Below, piece after piece: positions 27,782-42,079 of a DNA stretch of 64,000 nucleotides. The DNA is from Cupriavidus campinensis (GTDB lineage Bacteria; Pseudomonadota; Gammaproteobacteria; Burkholderiales; Burkholderiaceae), in NCBI RefSeq assembly GCF_905397395.1, contig NZ_CAJPVH010000006.1:62001-126000 (forward strand). The letters run 5' to 3'. Position 1 is the first letter of the stretch, and each line of letters begins with the position of its first letter. Made by a program: the position numbers and the translations under genes. The notes under the pieces are model-generated. The model worked only from the letters and a program-made list of their open reading frames with translations. It ran no database searches and was not told the origin of the DNA.

Positions 27782-28014
27782 GATCCGCGATCCGCTGGCT
27801 TGCCCAAGCTTCTTGCATCTGGGGAGTGCTTCTCCTGGCGGCTCTAGCGGGCAACTCGTATAGCTGGATGTACGAGATGGCCCCCTCGATTCCGCGTGGC
27901 GCAATCGAGGACGCCTCAGGCAACGAGGCGGTCCTGGCAACCATGGTCTTCCTGGCGATAGCGGCATGGCATGCCGGGCGAGACGCGCATCGGCGAGATG
28001 GATGGCGGTGCTGA
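27778..28014 (+). CDS. Small two-helix membrane protein, third gene of the cassette
   Basis: 78-residue hypothetical protein. Two hydrophobic segments are visible: ASCIWGVLLLAALAGNSYSW (about 11-30) and AVLATMVFLAIAAWHAG (about 51-67), joined by a short polar loop and ending in a basic tail (RDAHRRDGWRC). The ATG overlaps the DUF1493 stop as ATGA, so translation is probably coupled. I know no family for it. Its size and position suit an accessory or immunity membrane protein, but this is not shown by the sequence. A hairpin terminator follows. Confidence 0.6.
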   Translation: MRSAIRWLAQASCIWGVLLLAALAGNSYSWMYEMAPSIPRGAIEDASGNEAVLATMVFLAIAAWHAGRDAHRRDGWRC

Positions 28015-28078
28015 CGATCGCCGCCGCCGCTGTACCGTGGACCATGACGCTCTAGTCCACCCCGTCCACAAAACAAAA

Positions 28079-28106
28079 AGCCCGCCCGAGAAACCCCGGG
28101 CGGGCT
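28079..28106 (-). terminator. Terminator between the cassette and gltD
   Basis: Arms AGCCCGCCCG (28079-28088) and CGGGCGGGCT (28097-28106) with an 8-base loop. On the minus strand it is followed by TTTTTGTTTTG, so it ends gltBD; on the plus strand only CTTT follows, so the cassette may also use it, less efficiently. Confidence 0.88.
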
Positions 28107-28127
28107 CTTTACCTGGAACGCCTGCAA

Positions 28128-29591
28128 TCAGCGCGGCAGTACCGTGTGGCCCATCAGGAAGGCGTCGACCGAGCGGGCGGCCTGGCGGCCTTCGCGGATG
28201 GCCCAGACCACGAGGGACTGGCCGCGGCGCACGTCGCCGGCGGCGAAGACCTTGGGCACGTTGGTGTAGTACGCGCGATCGCCTTCGGTGGAGGCCTTGG
28301 CGTTCTTGCGGGCGTCCGTATCCACGCCAAAGGCCTCCAGCACCGAGCCCACCGGGTTGGTGAAGCCCATGGCCAGCAGCACCAGGTCTGCCGGCAGCAC
28401 GAATTCGCTGCCCGGCACTTCCTGCATGCGGCCGTCCTTCCACTCCACGCGGCAGGCTTTCAGGGCCGTGAGCTTGCCGTTCTCGCCGATGAATTCCTTG
28501 GTGGCCACGGACCAGTCACGCGAGCAGCCTTCGTCGTGGGACGACGACGTGCGCAGCTTGATCGGCCAGTACGGCCACACCAGCGGCTTGTTTTCCTCGT
28601 CCGGCGGCTGCGGCAGCAGTTCGAACTGGGTCACCGACACCGCGCCATGGCGATTCGACGTACCGACGCAGTCGGAACCCGTATCGCCACCGCCGATCAC
28701 GATCACGTGCTTGCCATCCGCGCGGATGTCGTTCACGGCGTCGCCGGCCACTTCCTTGTTCTGCGGGATCAGGAATTCCAGCGCGTAGTGCACGCCGGCC
28801 AGCTCACGGCCCGGCACCGGCAGGTCGCGCGGCACTTCCGAGCCGCCGGCCAGCACCACGGCGTCGAACTGGTCCATCAACGACTGCGCGGACACCGTCT
28901 CGCGGGCGTAGTTCACGATACCGGCGGGCAGTTCGCCTTCGGTCACCATCACGCCCGCCCGGAACGTCACGCCTTCGGCCTGCATCTGCTCGATGCGGCG
29001 GTCGATCAGCGTCTTCTCCATCTTGAAGTCGGGGATGCCATAGCGCAGCAGGCCGCCGATGCGGTCGTTCTTCTCGAACACCGTCACGTCATGGCCGGCG
29101 CGGGCCAGTTGCTGCGCGGCAGCCAGGCCAGCCGGGCCGGAGCCGACCACGGCCACGGTCTTGCCGGTCTTGTGCGCGGGCACGTGCGGCGCCACCCAGC
29201 CCTCTTCCCAGGCCTTGTCGATAATGGCGTGCTCGATCGACTTGATGCCCACCGGCAGCTCGTTGATGCCGAGCGTGCAGGCCGCCTCGCACGGTGCCGG
29301 GCAGATCCGGCCCGTGAACTCGGGGAAGTTGTTGGTCTGGTGCAGGACCTCGATGGCCGTCTTCCAGTCCTGGCGGTACACCAGGTCGTTGAAGTCCGGA
29401 ATGATGTTGTTGACCGGGCAGCCGTTGTTGCAGAACGGGATGCCGCAGTCCATGCAGCGCGCACCCTGGATCTTCGCCTCGCTGTCGGACAGCGCGAAGA
29501 CGAACTCCTTGTAGTGCTTCACACGCTTGACTACCGGCTCATAGCCTTCGTTCTGGCGGGGAAATTCGAGAAAGCCAGTCGCCTTACCCAT
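28128..29591 (-). CDS. gltD: Glutamate synthase (NADPH) small subunit
   Basis: 487-residue flavoprotein that takes electrons from NADPH and passes them to GltB for glutamate synthesis. N-terminal Fe-S ligands are visible in [20 protein letters not shown] and [12 protein letters not shown]. The FAD Rossmann motif [20 protein letters not shown] (about 148-167) and the NADPH motif [17 protein letters not shown] (about 295-311) are intact. Length is standard. It follows gltB on the same strand with a gap of about 120 bases and ends at a strong terminator. Confidence 0.97.
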   Translation of the reverse strand: MGKATGFLEFPRQNEGYEPVVKRVKHYKEFVFALSDSEAKIQGARCMDCGIPFCNNGCPVNNIIPDFNDLVYRQDWKTAIEVLHQTNNFPEFTGRICPAPCEAACTLGINELPVGIKSIEHAIIDKAWEEGWVAPHVPAHKTGKTVAVVGSGPAGLAAAQQLARAGHDVTVFEKNDRIGGLLRYGIPDFKMEKTLIDRRIEQMQAEGVTFRAGVMVTEGELPAGIVNYARETVSAQSLMDQFDAVVLAGGSEVPRDLPVPGRELAGVHYALEFLIPQNKEVAGDAVNDIRADGKHVIVIGGGDTGSDCVGTSNRHGAVSVTQFELLPQPPDEENKPLVWPYWPIKLRTSSSHDEGCSRDWSVATKEFIGENGKLTALKACRVEWKDGRMQEVPGSEFVLPADLVLLAMGFTNPVGSVLEAFGVDTDARKNAKASTEGDRAYYTNVPKVFAAGDVRRGQSLVVWAIREGRQAARSVDAFLMGHTVLPR

Positions 29592-29713
29592 GTTGCGTCC
29601 TTGGTCTAGCTGGGCGCGAGGCGGCTGGGCCGGCCTCGCGTGGGGTCAGTATCTTGTTGGCGCCGCGGGGCATGCCGCGCGGCGCCATCTCGTGGGGTGG
29701 CCGATGCGCGCCG

Positions 29714-34486
<4,773 letters not shown>

Positions 34487-34670
34487 GGGCTGAATTCCGG
34501 TGAAGGCAGCGCGCGCGGCAAGGCAGACCGAACGGGGTGGCTGGATGCAGGCGCCTCTTTGACGGGCGGGTGGCAGGCAGCGGGGCCGCAGCGGCGTACA
34601 CGAGCGTGACGCGCCGCACAATGACTGTGGGTGGAGCAACTATATGAGAATCGGGAATGTATCGCAAAAA

Positions 34671-34739
34671 TTTTAAATGGGGTCAGAACACATTAAAATC
34701 GCCCCGGTTCAGGGCGCATTTTTAATGGGGACACATTAG
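34671..34739. repeat. REP-like repeat cluster left of the RAYT gene
   Basis: Two related motifs, TTTTAAATGGGGTCAGAACA (from 34671, continuing CATTAAAA) and TTTTTAATGGGGACACATTAG, flank a small hairpin CGCCC (34700-34704) / GGGCG (34712-34716). The first copy has inverted ends TTTTAA and TTAAAA. They match the repeat on the other side of the transposase gene. Confidence 0.7.
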
Positions 34740-34757
34740 CTTTGCCGCACTTAGGCG

Positions 34758-35489
34758 TCAGGCTGGTGCATCGCCGGCCGTTGCCTCGTCGAGATCTTCC
34801 TCGCCGGCCCGGCGCGGCCGGCCCTTCGGCAACGGCTGCACGCGCCGTGTGGCGTGACGCTCCAGCTGCGTCAGGAAGGCCGCGTGGCCGAGCGGCCATC
34901 CGCTATGGGCATGCTGGCGCAGCGTGGCGAGCGTCTTTCCCGACAGTCCCTCGGCAGTCAATGCGCGATAGTTCGACTGGCGCTCAAAAGGCGTATTGCC
35001 AAGCTCCCAGTAGGCGGAGTGATCGCTCACAAGCGGGCTCGACTCGATGCCCGCGTGATGCCGATAGCTGCTCCAGCGGTCGGCCTCGGCCGTCATGACA
35101 TCGCCAGCGCGCAGCGCATTACCTTCGACATAGAGCATCGCCGGCAGCAGCCAGGCATTGGGTTCGATCACGGCCGAGCGGAAGCGCCCCTCCCAGAGCG
35201 TACCCGTGCGATTGGCCACCCGGTTGAAGTGGCGCGCATAGCGGCGGCCGACCGCCTGCATCGCCAGGCTCAGGGAATCGGGCCCCTTGGGCGTGGCCAC
35301 CAGATGGATATGGTTCGGGCGCAGCGCGTAGGCATGAACGGCCAGTTCATGCTCGCGCGCGGCCATGCGCAGGCAATCGAGGTAATGGAGGTAATCGTCC
35401 GGGCCCAGGAACACGGGCTGACGGTTGTTGCCGCGTTGCAACACGAGGGCCGGCAAACCGGCTGGGGAGAATCGGGGAAGGCGCGCCAT
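34758..35489 (-). CDS. REP-associated tyrosine transposase (RAYT)
   Basis: 243-residue single-strand transposase of the Y1/IS200-like superfamily, RAYT branch. The metal-binding HUH-like motif is in RPNHIHLVATP and the catalytic tyrosine is probably in VGRRYARHFNR. Other family blocks are NRTGTLWEGRFRSAVIE and LPAMLYVEGNALRAGDV. The C-terminal tail is basic then acidic. RAYTs are domesticated transposases thought to mobilise or maintain REP sequences rather than themselves. Short related repeats flank it on both sides. The start at 35489 gives MARLPRFSPAGLPALVLQRG, the family's usual N-terminus. Confidence 0.92.
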   Translation of the reverse strand: MARLPRFSPAGLPALVLQRGNNRQPVFLGPDDYLHYLDCLRMAAREHELAVHAYALRPNHIHLVATPKGPDSLSLAMQAVGRRYARHFNRVANRTGTLWEGRFRSAVIEPNAWLLPAMLYVEGNALRAGDVMTAEADRWSSYRHHAGIESSPLVSDHSAYWELGNTPFERQSNYRALTAEGLSGKTLATLRQHAHSGWPLGHAAFLTQLERHATRRVQPLPKGRPRRAGEEDLDEATAGDAPA

Positions 35490-35540
35490 ACGGGGATTTG
35501 GGGAACCTGCATCAGCAATCCCCGCATGATAGCCTGATCC

Positions 35541-35561
35541 GTCCCCATTTAATTCGGGGAC
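35541..35561. repeat. REP-like repeat right of the RAYT gene
   Basis: GTCCCC (35541-35546) and GGGGAC (35556-35561) inverted arms. On the minus strand it reads AATTAAATGGGGAC, matching the ATGGGGAC core on the left side in inverted orientation, so the pair may mark the element ends. Confidence 0.65.
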
Positions 35562-35570
35562 GTGGCGGGA

Positions 35571-36707
35571 TCAGTCGCTCTCGCTGACGGCGAAGATGCG
35601 GCGGTGCTCGCGAATCGCGTAGCGGTCCGTCATGCCGGCGATGTAATGGGAGATCAGGCGCGGCTGGTCGCCGCCATGGCTGGCCTGATACTGCGGCGGC
35701 AGCAGGCGGGAATCCTGCATGAAGGCGCCAAACAGGTCCGAAATGATCCGCTGGGCCTTGGCGGACATCCGCATCACCAAGTAGTGCCTATATAGATGAC
35801 GGAACAGGAAGCGCTTGAGCGCCGCCGCCTCCTCGTGGACCTTGGGGCTGAAGGCGACCAGCGCACCGGCGGCGCGCACGGCATCGATATTCTTGGGGTT
35901 GGCCGCGGCGATATTGCGCCCGGTTGTCTCGATCAGGTCCACGATCAGCGTGTTGATCATGCGGCGAACCGTCTCATTGATGGCGCGCCGGCCATTGATG
36001 CCCGGGAACGCGGCCGTGACCTCGGCCCGGTGGCGGCCCCACATCGGCACTTCGTCCAGTTGCTCCAGCGTCAGGAGCCCCGAGCGCAGGCCATCGTCGA
36101 TATCGTGGTTGTTGTAGGCGATTTCGTCGGCCAGGTTGGCCAGCTGGGCCTCCAGCGACGGCTGCGCGCCCTCGAGGAAGCGCCGCCCCAGCTCCCCGAG
36201 CGCTGCCGCGTTGACCCGCGAGCAATGCTTGAGAATGCCCTCACGGGTCTCGAACGTCAGGTTCAGCCCATTGAAGCCGCCGTAGCGCTCCTCCAGCTCG
36301 TCCACCACCAGCAGGCTCTGCAGGTTGTGCTCGAAGCCGCCGTGGTTCTTCATGCAGAGGTTCAGCGCATCCTGCCCGGCATGGCCGAACGGGGTGTGGC
36401 CAAGGTCGTGGGCCAGCGAGATCGCCTCGACCAGATCCTCGTTGACGCGCAGGTTGCGCGCGATGGACCGCGCGATCTGCGCCACCTCCAGGCTGTGCGT
36501 GAGCCGGGTGCGGAACAGGTCGCCCTCATGGTTCACGAACACCTGGGTCTTGTACTCCAGGCGCCGGAACGCGGTGCTGTGGATCACGCGGTCGCGGTCA
36601 CGCTGGAATTCGCTGCGCGACGACGACGCCGATTCGGCATGCACCCGCCCCCGCGACTGCGTCGAGTGGGCGGCGTACGGGGCGAGGTGGGATTCGAGGT
36701 CGGTCAT
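35571..36707 (-). CDS. dgt: dGTPase-like HD-domain triphosphohydrolase
   Basis: 378-residue HD-superfamily deoxynucleoside triphosphate triphosphohydrolase-like protein, type 2 (shorter than E. coli Dgt). The early [22 protein letters not shown] and the HD motif [15 protein letters not shown] carry the metal ligands; a third ligand is likely in [14 protein letters not shown] or the later [11 protein letters not shown]. The start [12 protein letters not shown] at 36707 is preferred over a frame extension to 36740. It lies 54 bases after the aroB stop, same strand. Nucleotide preference is not deducible. Confidence 0.92.
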   Translation of the reverse strand: MTDLESHLAPYAAHSTQSRGRVHAESASSSRSEFQRDRDRVIHSTAFRRLEYKTQVFVNHEGDLFRTRLTHSLEVAQIARSIARNLRVNEDLVEAISLAHDLGHTPFGHAGQDALNLCMKNHGGFEHNLQSLLVVDELEERYGGFNGLNLTFETREGILKHCSRVNAAALGELGRRFLEGAQPSLEAQLANLADEIAYNNHDIDDGLRSGLLTLEQLDEVPMWGRHRAEVTAAFPGINGRRAINETVRRMINTLIVDLIETTGRNIAAANPKNIDAVRAAGALVAFSPKVHEEAAALKRFLFRHLYRHYLVMRMSAKAQRIISDLFGAFMQDSRLLPPQYQASHGGDQPRLISHYIAGMTDRYAIREHRRIFAVSESD

Positions 36708-36761
36708 GCGGCAATCCGGTGGCGGGGCTTGGGGTTGCAAGGCATGGCCGATCGCTTGGGT

Positions 36762-37868
36762 TCAGGCGACCGGTGCCTCGGTTGGGGGTTTCAACGTGGC
36801 ATGGCGCAGCGTCTCGCGCAGGTCCGCGTCGGGCACGGTGGTGATGAAGGCTTCGCCAAGCTTCTTCAGCAGGATGAACTTGATGCTGCCCGCCTCGGCC
36901 TTCTTGTCCACTTTCATCAGTTCGATATAGCGGTCGATGCCGAGTTCCGGCGCCACCACGGGCAGCATGGCCGCCCGGGTCAGTTCGCGGATGCGCGCGC
37001 GCGTCTCGGTGTCGATGAAGCCCAGCCGGTGCGACAGGTCGGCAGCCATGACCATGCCGCAGCCCACCGCCTCGCCGTGCAGCCACTCGCCGTAGCCCAT
37101 GCCCGCCTCGATGGCATGCCCGAAGGTGTGGCCGAAGTTCAGGATCGCCCGCAGGCCGCCCTCGCGCTCGTCCTGGGCCACCACGGCGGCCTTGATCTCG
37201 CAGGAGCGGCGCACGGCCTCGGCCATCAGGCTGGTATCGCAGGCATTCAGGCCGGCGATATGGCTCTCGATCCAGTCGAAGTAGGCCGTATCGGCAATCG
37301 CGCCATGCTTGATGACCTCGGCCAGGCCGGCCGCCAGCTCGCGGGCCGGAAGGGTGCGCAGGGTGTCGATGTCGGCGATCACCGCGTTGGGCTGGTGAAA
37401 CGCGCCAATCATGTTCTTGCCGAGCGGGTGGTTGATGCCGGTCTTGCCGCCCACCGAGGAGTCCACCTGCGCCAGCAGCGTGGTCGGCACCTGCACGAAC
37501 GGCACGCCGCGCATGTAGCAGGCAGCGGCAAACCCGGTCATGTCGCCCACCACGCCGCCGCCCAGTGCGATCAGCGTGGTCTTGCGGTCGGCGCCGGCGC
37601 CCAGCAGCGCATCGAAGATCAGGTTCAGGGTTTCCCAGTGCTTGAAACGCTCGCCGTCCGGCAGCGTGACCACGCGCACGGTCTTGCCGAGCGCGGCCAG
37701 CGTGGCTTCCACCCGGGCGGCGTACAGCGGACCGACCGTCTCGTTGGTGACGATGACGGCGTGCTGGCCACGCACGTGCGGGGCCAGCAGTTCGGCGCGG
37801 TCGAGCAGGCCGCTACCAATATGGATCGGGTAGCTGCGCGTCCCGAGGTCGACTTCAAGCGTAATCAT
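36762..37868 (-). CDS. aroB: 3-dehydroquinate synthase
   Basis: 368-residue NAD- and zinc-dependent shikimate pathway enzyme. NAD-binding [20 protein letters not shown] and the [19 protein letters not shown] block are conserved, with the zinc ligands expected at [19 protein letters not shown] and LHGEAVGCG. Length is standard. Its ATG overlaps the aroK stop by 4 bases, so the two consecutive shikimate steps are translationally coupled. Confidence 0.97.
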   Translation of the reverse strand: MITLEVDLGTRSYPIHIGSGLLDRAELLAPHVRGQHAVIVTNETVGPLYAARVEATLAALGKTVRVVTLPDGERFKHWETLNLIFDALLGAGADRKTTLIALGGGVVGDMTGFAAACYMRGVPFVQVPTTLLAQVDSSVGGKTGINHPLGKNMIGAFHQPNAVIADIDTLRTLPARELAAGLAEVIKHGAIADTAYFDWIESHIAGLNACDTSLMAEAVRRSCEIKAAVVAQDEREGGLRAILNFGHTFGHAIEAGMGYGEWLHGEAVGCGMVMAADLSHRLGFIDTETRARIRELTRAAMLPVVAPELGIDRYIELMKVDKKAEAGSIKFILLKKLGEAFITTVPDADLRETLRHATLKPPTEAPVA

Positions 37869-38527
37869 GAATGGGTGTCCTGCGCCGGCTGGTCCGGCGC
37901 CGCGGGCGGGGCCGCATCGGCGTCCGGGGTGGCTTCCGCGGGCGGAAACACAAAGCCGGCCATCTCAAGTTGCATCAGAACCATATTAGCAAGCTGTGCC
38001 ACGGACGGCTTGCCGGTTTCGATGATGAAATCCGCCACTTCGCGGTACAGCGGGTCGCGCTCGGCGTACAGCGCCTCGAGCCGGCCCTTGGGGTCCTGGG
38101 TCTGGAGCAGCGGCCGGTTACGGTCGTGGCGGGTGCGCAGCCAGAGGTCGTGCGGGCTCGCGCGCAGGTAGACCACGGTGCCATTGGCACTCAGCACCTC
38201 GCGGTTCTCCGGGCGCAGCACAGCGCCGCCGCCCGTGGCCAGCACAATGCCCTGGCGCGAAGCCAGCTCGGCAATCATATGCGCCTCGCGGTCGCGGAAG
38301 CCTGCTTCGCCCTCGTGTTCGAAAATGATCGGAATCCGCACGCCGCAACGCGCCTCGAGCTCATGGTCGGAGTCGAAGAACGGGTAGTTGAGACGCCGGG
38401 CCACGGTGCGGCCGACGGTAGTCTTGCCGGCGCCCATGAGGCCAACGAAAAAGAGATTCGGGCGAGTGGCTTGCGCGGTCACTGGGGTATCGAGGTCAAG
38501 CAGGCGTGGTGCCTGGCGGCTTCGCAT
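37865..38527 (-). CDS. aroK: Shikimate kinase
   Basis: Up to 220 residues; phosphorylates shikimate with ATP. Walker [19 protein letters not shown], the shikimate-binding DSD in FFDSDHE, the GGGAVL motif and the lid RNRPLLQT are present. The C-terminus carries an extra 25-residue Ala/Pro/Asp-rich tail. The start is uncertain: ATG at 38527 adds 15 residues, GTG at 38482 ([11 protein letters not shown]) gives a length closer to the family. Coupled to aroB by an ATGA overlap and separated from pilQ by a terminator. Confidence 0.93.
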   Translation of the reverse strand: MRSRQAPRLLDLDTPVTAQATRPNLFFVGLMGAGKTTVGRTVARRLNYPFFDSDHELEARCGVRIPIIFEHEGEAGFRDREAHMIAELASRQGIVLATGGGAVLRPENREVLSANGTVVYLRASPHDLWLRTRHDRNRPLLQTQDPKGRLEALYAERDPLYREVADFIIETGKPSVAQLANMVLMQLEMAGFVFPPAEATPDADAAPPAAPDQPAQDTHS

Positions 38528-38624
38528 TATCGCCCCGGCCGGGACTTTCGCAAAACAGGTGATGACAATACATCACGCGGCATCGCGCGCTTCCGGCCAT
38601 GGCTGCCTGACGACACCGCCAATG

Positions 38625-38655
38625 AAAAAAGGCCGCGTCGGCAAGCGACGCGGCC
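38625..38655 (-). terminator. Terminator after the pil operon
   Basis: GGCCGCGTCG (38631-38640) and CGACGCGGCC (38646-38655), perfect 10-base arms with a 5-base loop, followed on the minus strand by TTTTTT (38625-38630). It separates pilQ from aroK. Confidence 0.9.
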
Positions 38656-38698
38656 TCTCAGTCTACTGCATCCGGGCCCGGTACTGCACCCGGTGCGG

Positions 38699-40831
38699 TT
38701 ATTTCAGCGACACATTGTCGTTCAGGATACGCGGCGTCAGGAACACCAGCAGCTCGGTGCGGTTGTTGACCTTGGCGTTGTTCTTGAACAGGTAGCCGAG
38801 CACCGGGATATCGCCCAGGAACGGCACCTTGTTGTAGTTGTTGCTCTCTTCCTGGCTGTAGATACCGCCGATCACCACGGTGCCGCCGTTCTCCACCAGC
38901 ACCTGCGTCTGCACGTGCTTGGTGTCGATGGCGAAGCCGTTGGTGGTCTGGATACCCACGCTGTCCTTGTTCACGTCCACATCCAGCAGCACGTTGCCTT
39001 CCGGCGTGATCTGCGGCGTGACCTCGAGCTTCAGGTTGGCCTTGCGGAACTGCACCGAGGTGGCACCGCTCGACGTGGCGGACTGGTACGGCAGCTCCGT
39101 GCCCTGCTCGATCAGCGCCTTGATGTTGTTGGCGGTGACCACGCGCGGGCTGGAGATGATCTTGCCCTTGCCGTCGGCTTCCAGCGCCGACAGTTCGAGC
39201 GCCAGGAAACGGCCCGCACCGGCGTTGAAGATGCTGAACGCCACCGATGCCGGGTTCGTGCCGTTGATCGCGGCGGCCGGCAGGCTCAAGGCCGGGCCGT
39301 TATCCCACGTGGCGTCCTGGGTGACCGGGCTGACCACGTTGGTGTACGAGTTGCCGTAGCCCGCACCCGACCGCTGCGAGGCAAAGCCCAGCTTCACGCC
39401 GAGGTTGCGGCTGAAAGTGTCGCTGGCCTCGACGATACGTGCCTCAATGATCACCTGACGCACCGGGATGTCGATCTTCGTCAGGAAGTTCTGCACTTCC
39501 TCGAGCTTGCTCGCCACGTCCGACACGAACAGCTGGTTGGTACGCGGGTCAGCCGTCAGCGAGCCTCGCTTGGACAGCATGCGCGTCGCGCCCATCGTCC
39601 CTGCCGCACCACCCGAGGCCACGCCACCCGAGCTGGCGCCCGCACCGCCGGTGCTCTGGCCCAGCAGCATGCGGCGCACATCGTCCGCCCGCTGGTAGTT
39701 GAGCTGGTAGACCTGGCTGCGGATCGGCTCAAGCTCGGTGATCTGCTGCGCCGCCTCGAGTTCGAGCTTTTCCTTGGTGGCCAGTTCCGCCTTGGGCGCC
39801 ACCCACAGCACGTTGCCGTTGCGGCGCGAGGCCAGCCCCTTCGAATCCATCACGATCTGGAGCGCCTGGTCCCACGGCACGTCCTTGAGACGCAGCGTCA
39901 GGTTGCCCTGCACCGTGTCGCTCGTGATGATGTTCAGGTTCGTGAAGTCGGCGAACACCTGGAGCAGCGAGCGGATGTCGATGTTCTGGAAGTTCAGCGA
40001 CAGGCGCTCGCCCCGGTAACCCTGGCCGGCGATCAGCTTGTTCGGGTCGTCCTTGACCGGACGCACTTCCACCACGAACTGGTTGTCGGTCTGGTACGAG
40101 CTGTACTCCCAGTTACCGCGCGGCTCGATGGTCAGGCGGGCGTTGCCGTTGGTGTCGCTGGCGCGCATGCCCTGCACCGGCGTGCCGAAGTCCGTCACGT
40201 CGAAGCGGCGGCGCAGATCCTGCGGCAGCGAGGTGCCCATGAAATCCACCACCAGGTTCTGGCCCTGCTGCTGGATATTGATGCCCGAGTCGCGCGAGGA
40301 CAGGTCCACGACCACCCGGCCCGCACCGTCGGTGCCGCGCCGGAAGTCGATATTGCGTAGCGCCGCGCGGTTGGCCGCCTGGGCCGGCGCCGGGCTGGCC
40401 GCGAACGTCGGTGCCGCCGTCGTGCCGGTCTGCGTCACGTTGTCCAGCAACACCACGAACTGGTTGCCGCGCACTTCCGTGCGATACGTGGCCGAACGGC
40501 TCAGGTTCAGCACCACGCGGGTGCGGTCCCCGATCTGCATCACATTGGCGCTCTTGAGCACCTTGCCGGCGTACTCGTACTGCGCACGGCCGGCAGGGAA
40601 GCCCGTATCGAAGAAGTCGATCGCGATCTTCGCCGGATTCTGCGTGGTGAAGTCCGCAGGCTTCTGCGCGAGCGGCCCTTGCAGGTCGACCGTGAACACG
40701 GTCTGCTCGCCAACGACGTTGGCTTCCACCTGCTTGAGCTGGTTAGTCTGAGCGTGTGCGGCCGGAGAGGCCAGCACCAATGCCATCGCTGCCGCGCCCG
40801 CAAGCGCCCGGTACCATCGTGCCGTGATCAT
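38699..40831 (-). CDS. pilQ: Type IV pilus secretin PilQ
   Basis: 710-residue outer-membrane secretin through which the pilus exits. A signal peptide (LAGAAAMALVLASPAAHAQ) precedes AMIN-type peptidoglycan-binding domains (about 30-260), then the STN/N0 domain (NFQNIDIRSLLQVFADFTNL), an N1 domain and the secretin barrel with the terminal signature VPFLGDIPVLGYLFKN. A Gly/Ser-rich loop (GGAGASSGGVASGGAAG) lies in the N1 region. The start at 40831 has GGAGG upstream and overlaps the pilP stop by 4 bases. Last gene of pilMNOPQ. Confidence 0.96.
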   Translation of the reverse strand: MITARWYRALAGAAAMALVLASPAAHAQTNQLKQVEANVVGEQTVFTVDLQGPLAQKPADFTTQNPAKIAIDFFDTGFPAGRAQYEYAGKVLKSANVMQIGDRTRVVLNLSRSATYRTEVRGNQFVVLLDNVTQTGTTAAPTFAASPAPAQAANRAALRNIDFRRGTDGAGRVVVDLSSRDSGINIQQQGQNLVVDFMGTSLPQDLRRRFDVTDFGTPVQGMRASDTNGNARLTIEPRGNWEYSSYQTDNQFVVEVRPVKDDPNKLIAGQGYRGERLSLNFQNIDIRSLLQVFADFTNLNIITSDTVQGNLTLRLKDVPWDQALQIVMDSKGLASRRNGNVLWVAPKAELATKEKLELEAAQQITELEPIRSQVYQLNYQRADDVRRMLLGQSTGGAGASSGGVASGGAAGTMGATRMLSKRGSLTADPRTNQLFVSDVASKLEEVQNFLTKIDIPVRQVIIEARIVEASDTFSRNLGVKLGFASQRSGAGYGNSYTNVVSPVTQDATWDNGPALSLPAAAINGTNPASVAFSIFNAGAGRFLALELSALEADGKGKIISSPRVVTANNIKALIEQGTELPYQSATSSGATSVQFRKANLKLEVTPQITPEGNVLLDVDVNKDSVGIQTTNGFAIDTKHVQTQVLVENGGTVVIGGIYSQEESNNYNKVPFLGDIPVLGYLFKNNAKVNNRTELLVFLTPRILNDNVSLK

Positions 40832-41367
40832 GCGGATGCCTCCAGCTTCAGGCTGGTCATTTTCTCTTTCCAATCTGAGACCCCTTCCCGAACCAATTCG
40901 CGCAACACGATCTCTTGATCGTTGATGCGGACCACCCGGCCATAACTCTGGCCGAGATACTGACCCACTTTGACGTGGTGGATCTTGTTATCTACGCGTA
41001 CGACACCGTAGGTCTCGCCGTGTTTTTTCAGCATGCCGAGCATCTTGAAGTTTTCCAGCGGGAATTCCTCAAGCGGCTCGCGTCGCCGTCCGGCCTCCGG
41101 CGACTCAGACATCGTCTTGTTCAGTTCACCGATCTTGGTCTGCGCGAACGGCTCCGGCGACGTGCGCCCGCCGTACTCGCGCGGCACGTACGGCTTGACC
41201 TCGGGCAGCGGCTCCGGCGGCGGCGCCTTGGCGGCGCGCGTCTGGCTCATCCATTGCTGCAGCCCTTCGTCCTCGCTGGCGCCACAGGCGGTCAGCGTGG
41301 TGGCGGCGAGCACCGCGACGGCGGCGGCGGCCAGCCGGCGCGGCGTGCGGGATGTGCGTGACATCAT
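40828..41367 (-). CDS. pilP: Type IV pilus assembly lipoprotein PilP
   Basis: 179-residue inner-membrane lipoprotein linking PilN/PilO to the secretin PilQ. The lipobox is LTAC in ATTLTACGASEDE, giving an acylated Cys near residue 28. The C-terminal beta domain contains VVRVDNKIHHVKVGQYLGQ and the end SDWKEKMTSLKL, typical of PilP. The start is one of two adjacent ATGs (41367 or 41364). Its stop overlaps the pilQ start. Confidence 0.93.
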   Translation of the reverse strand: MMSRTSRTPRRLAAAAVAVLAATTLTACGASEDEGLQQWMSQTRAAKAPPPEPLPEVKPYVPREYGGRTSPEPFAQTKIGELNKTMSESPEAGRRREPLEEFPLENFKMLGMLKKHGETYGVVRVDNKIHHVKVGQYLGQSYGRVVRINDQEIVLRELVREGVSDWKEKMTSLKLEASA

Positions 41368-41402
41368 GGCAATGCGATGCGGGGGGCGATGTGTCAGCCG
41401 GC

Positions 41403-42077
41403 TCACTTGGCACCTCCCTTGGCCTTCTTGGCAGCGGCGTCCGCGGCGGCGCGGCGCTGGGCGGCCTGCTCGTCCGGGTCCAGGGCGCGGTAGGCCATGG
41501 CCTGCGCTTCCATCGACAACGTGCCGTCCTTGGCCACCGCCATGTTCAGGTTGCGCATCGAAACGATCCGGGAGAGCGCCGCCACGTCCGCGTTGAACAG
41601 CGCGACGTCGTGATAGCGGCCGGTGACCTTCAGGTTCACCGGAATTTCGGCGAAATACGGCTTGATGGAGGCGGGCTGCGGCTTGAACAGCTCGAACTGG
41701 AGACCGCGCGCCACGCCGGCGTGATTCACGTCGGCCAGCAGCGCATCCATCTCGGTGCTGTTCGGCAACTGGCGCTCGGCCAGCGCCACGCGCTTTTCCA
41801 CTTCCACCTTCTGGGCGCGCAGCGCGTCCAGGTTGGCCACCTGCGCCACCTTGGTCTTGAACGACTGCTTCAGCGTCTCGTGCTCCGCGTGCTTGCGGTC
41901 GAGTTCGGTGTTCTTGTCGCTCCAGTAGAACTGCCAGCCGAGCACCAGCACGATGACGGCGGCCAGCGTCGAGAACAGCAGGCGCGGCGCGGCCGGCCAG
42001 GTCTCGGGCTCGTTCAGGTTCAGGCCGCGGAACTGCGCGGTGATGTCCTGCAAGGAAATATCCGAATTGAGTGCCAT
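41403..42077 (-). CDS. pilO: Type IV pilus assembly protein PilO
   Basis: 224-residue bitopic inner-membrane protein of the alignment subcomplex. One membrane helix (LLFSTLAAVIVLVLGWQFYW, about 33-52) is followed by a coiled-coil (AEHETLKQSFKTKVAQVANL to about residue 100) and a ferredoxin-like periplasmic domain. The end is a Lys/Ala-rich tail. It heterodimerises with PilN. Located between pilN (2-base gap) and pilP. Confidence 0.94.
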   Translation of the reverse strand: MALNSDISLQDITAQFRGLNLNEPETWPAAPRLLFSTLAAVIVLVLGWQFYWSDKNTELDRKHAEHETLKQSFKTKVAQVANLDALRAQKVEVEKRVALAERQLPNSTEMDALLADVNHAGVARGLQFELFKPQPASIKPYFAEIPVNLKVTGRYHDVALFNADVAALSRIVSMRNLNMAVAKDGTLSMEAQAMAYRALDPDEQAAQRRAAADAAAKKAKGGAK

Positions 42078-42079
42078 GA

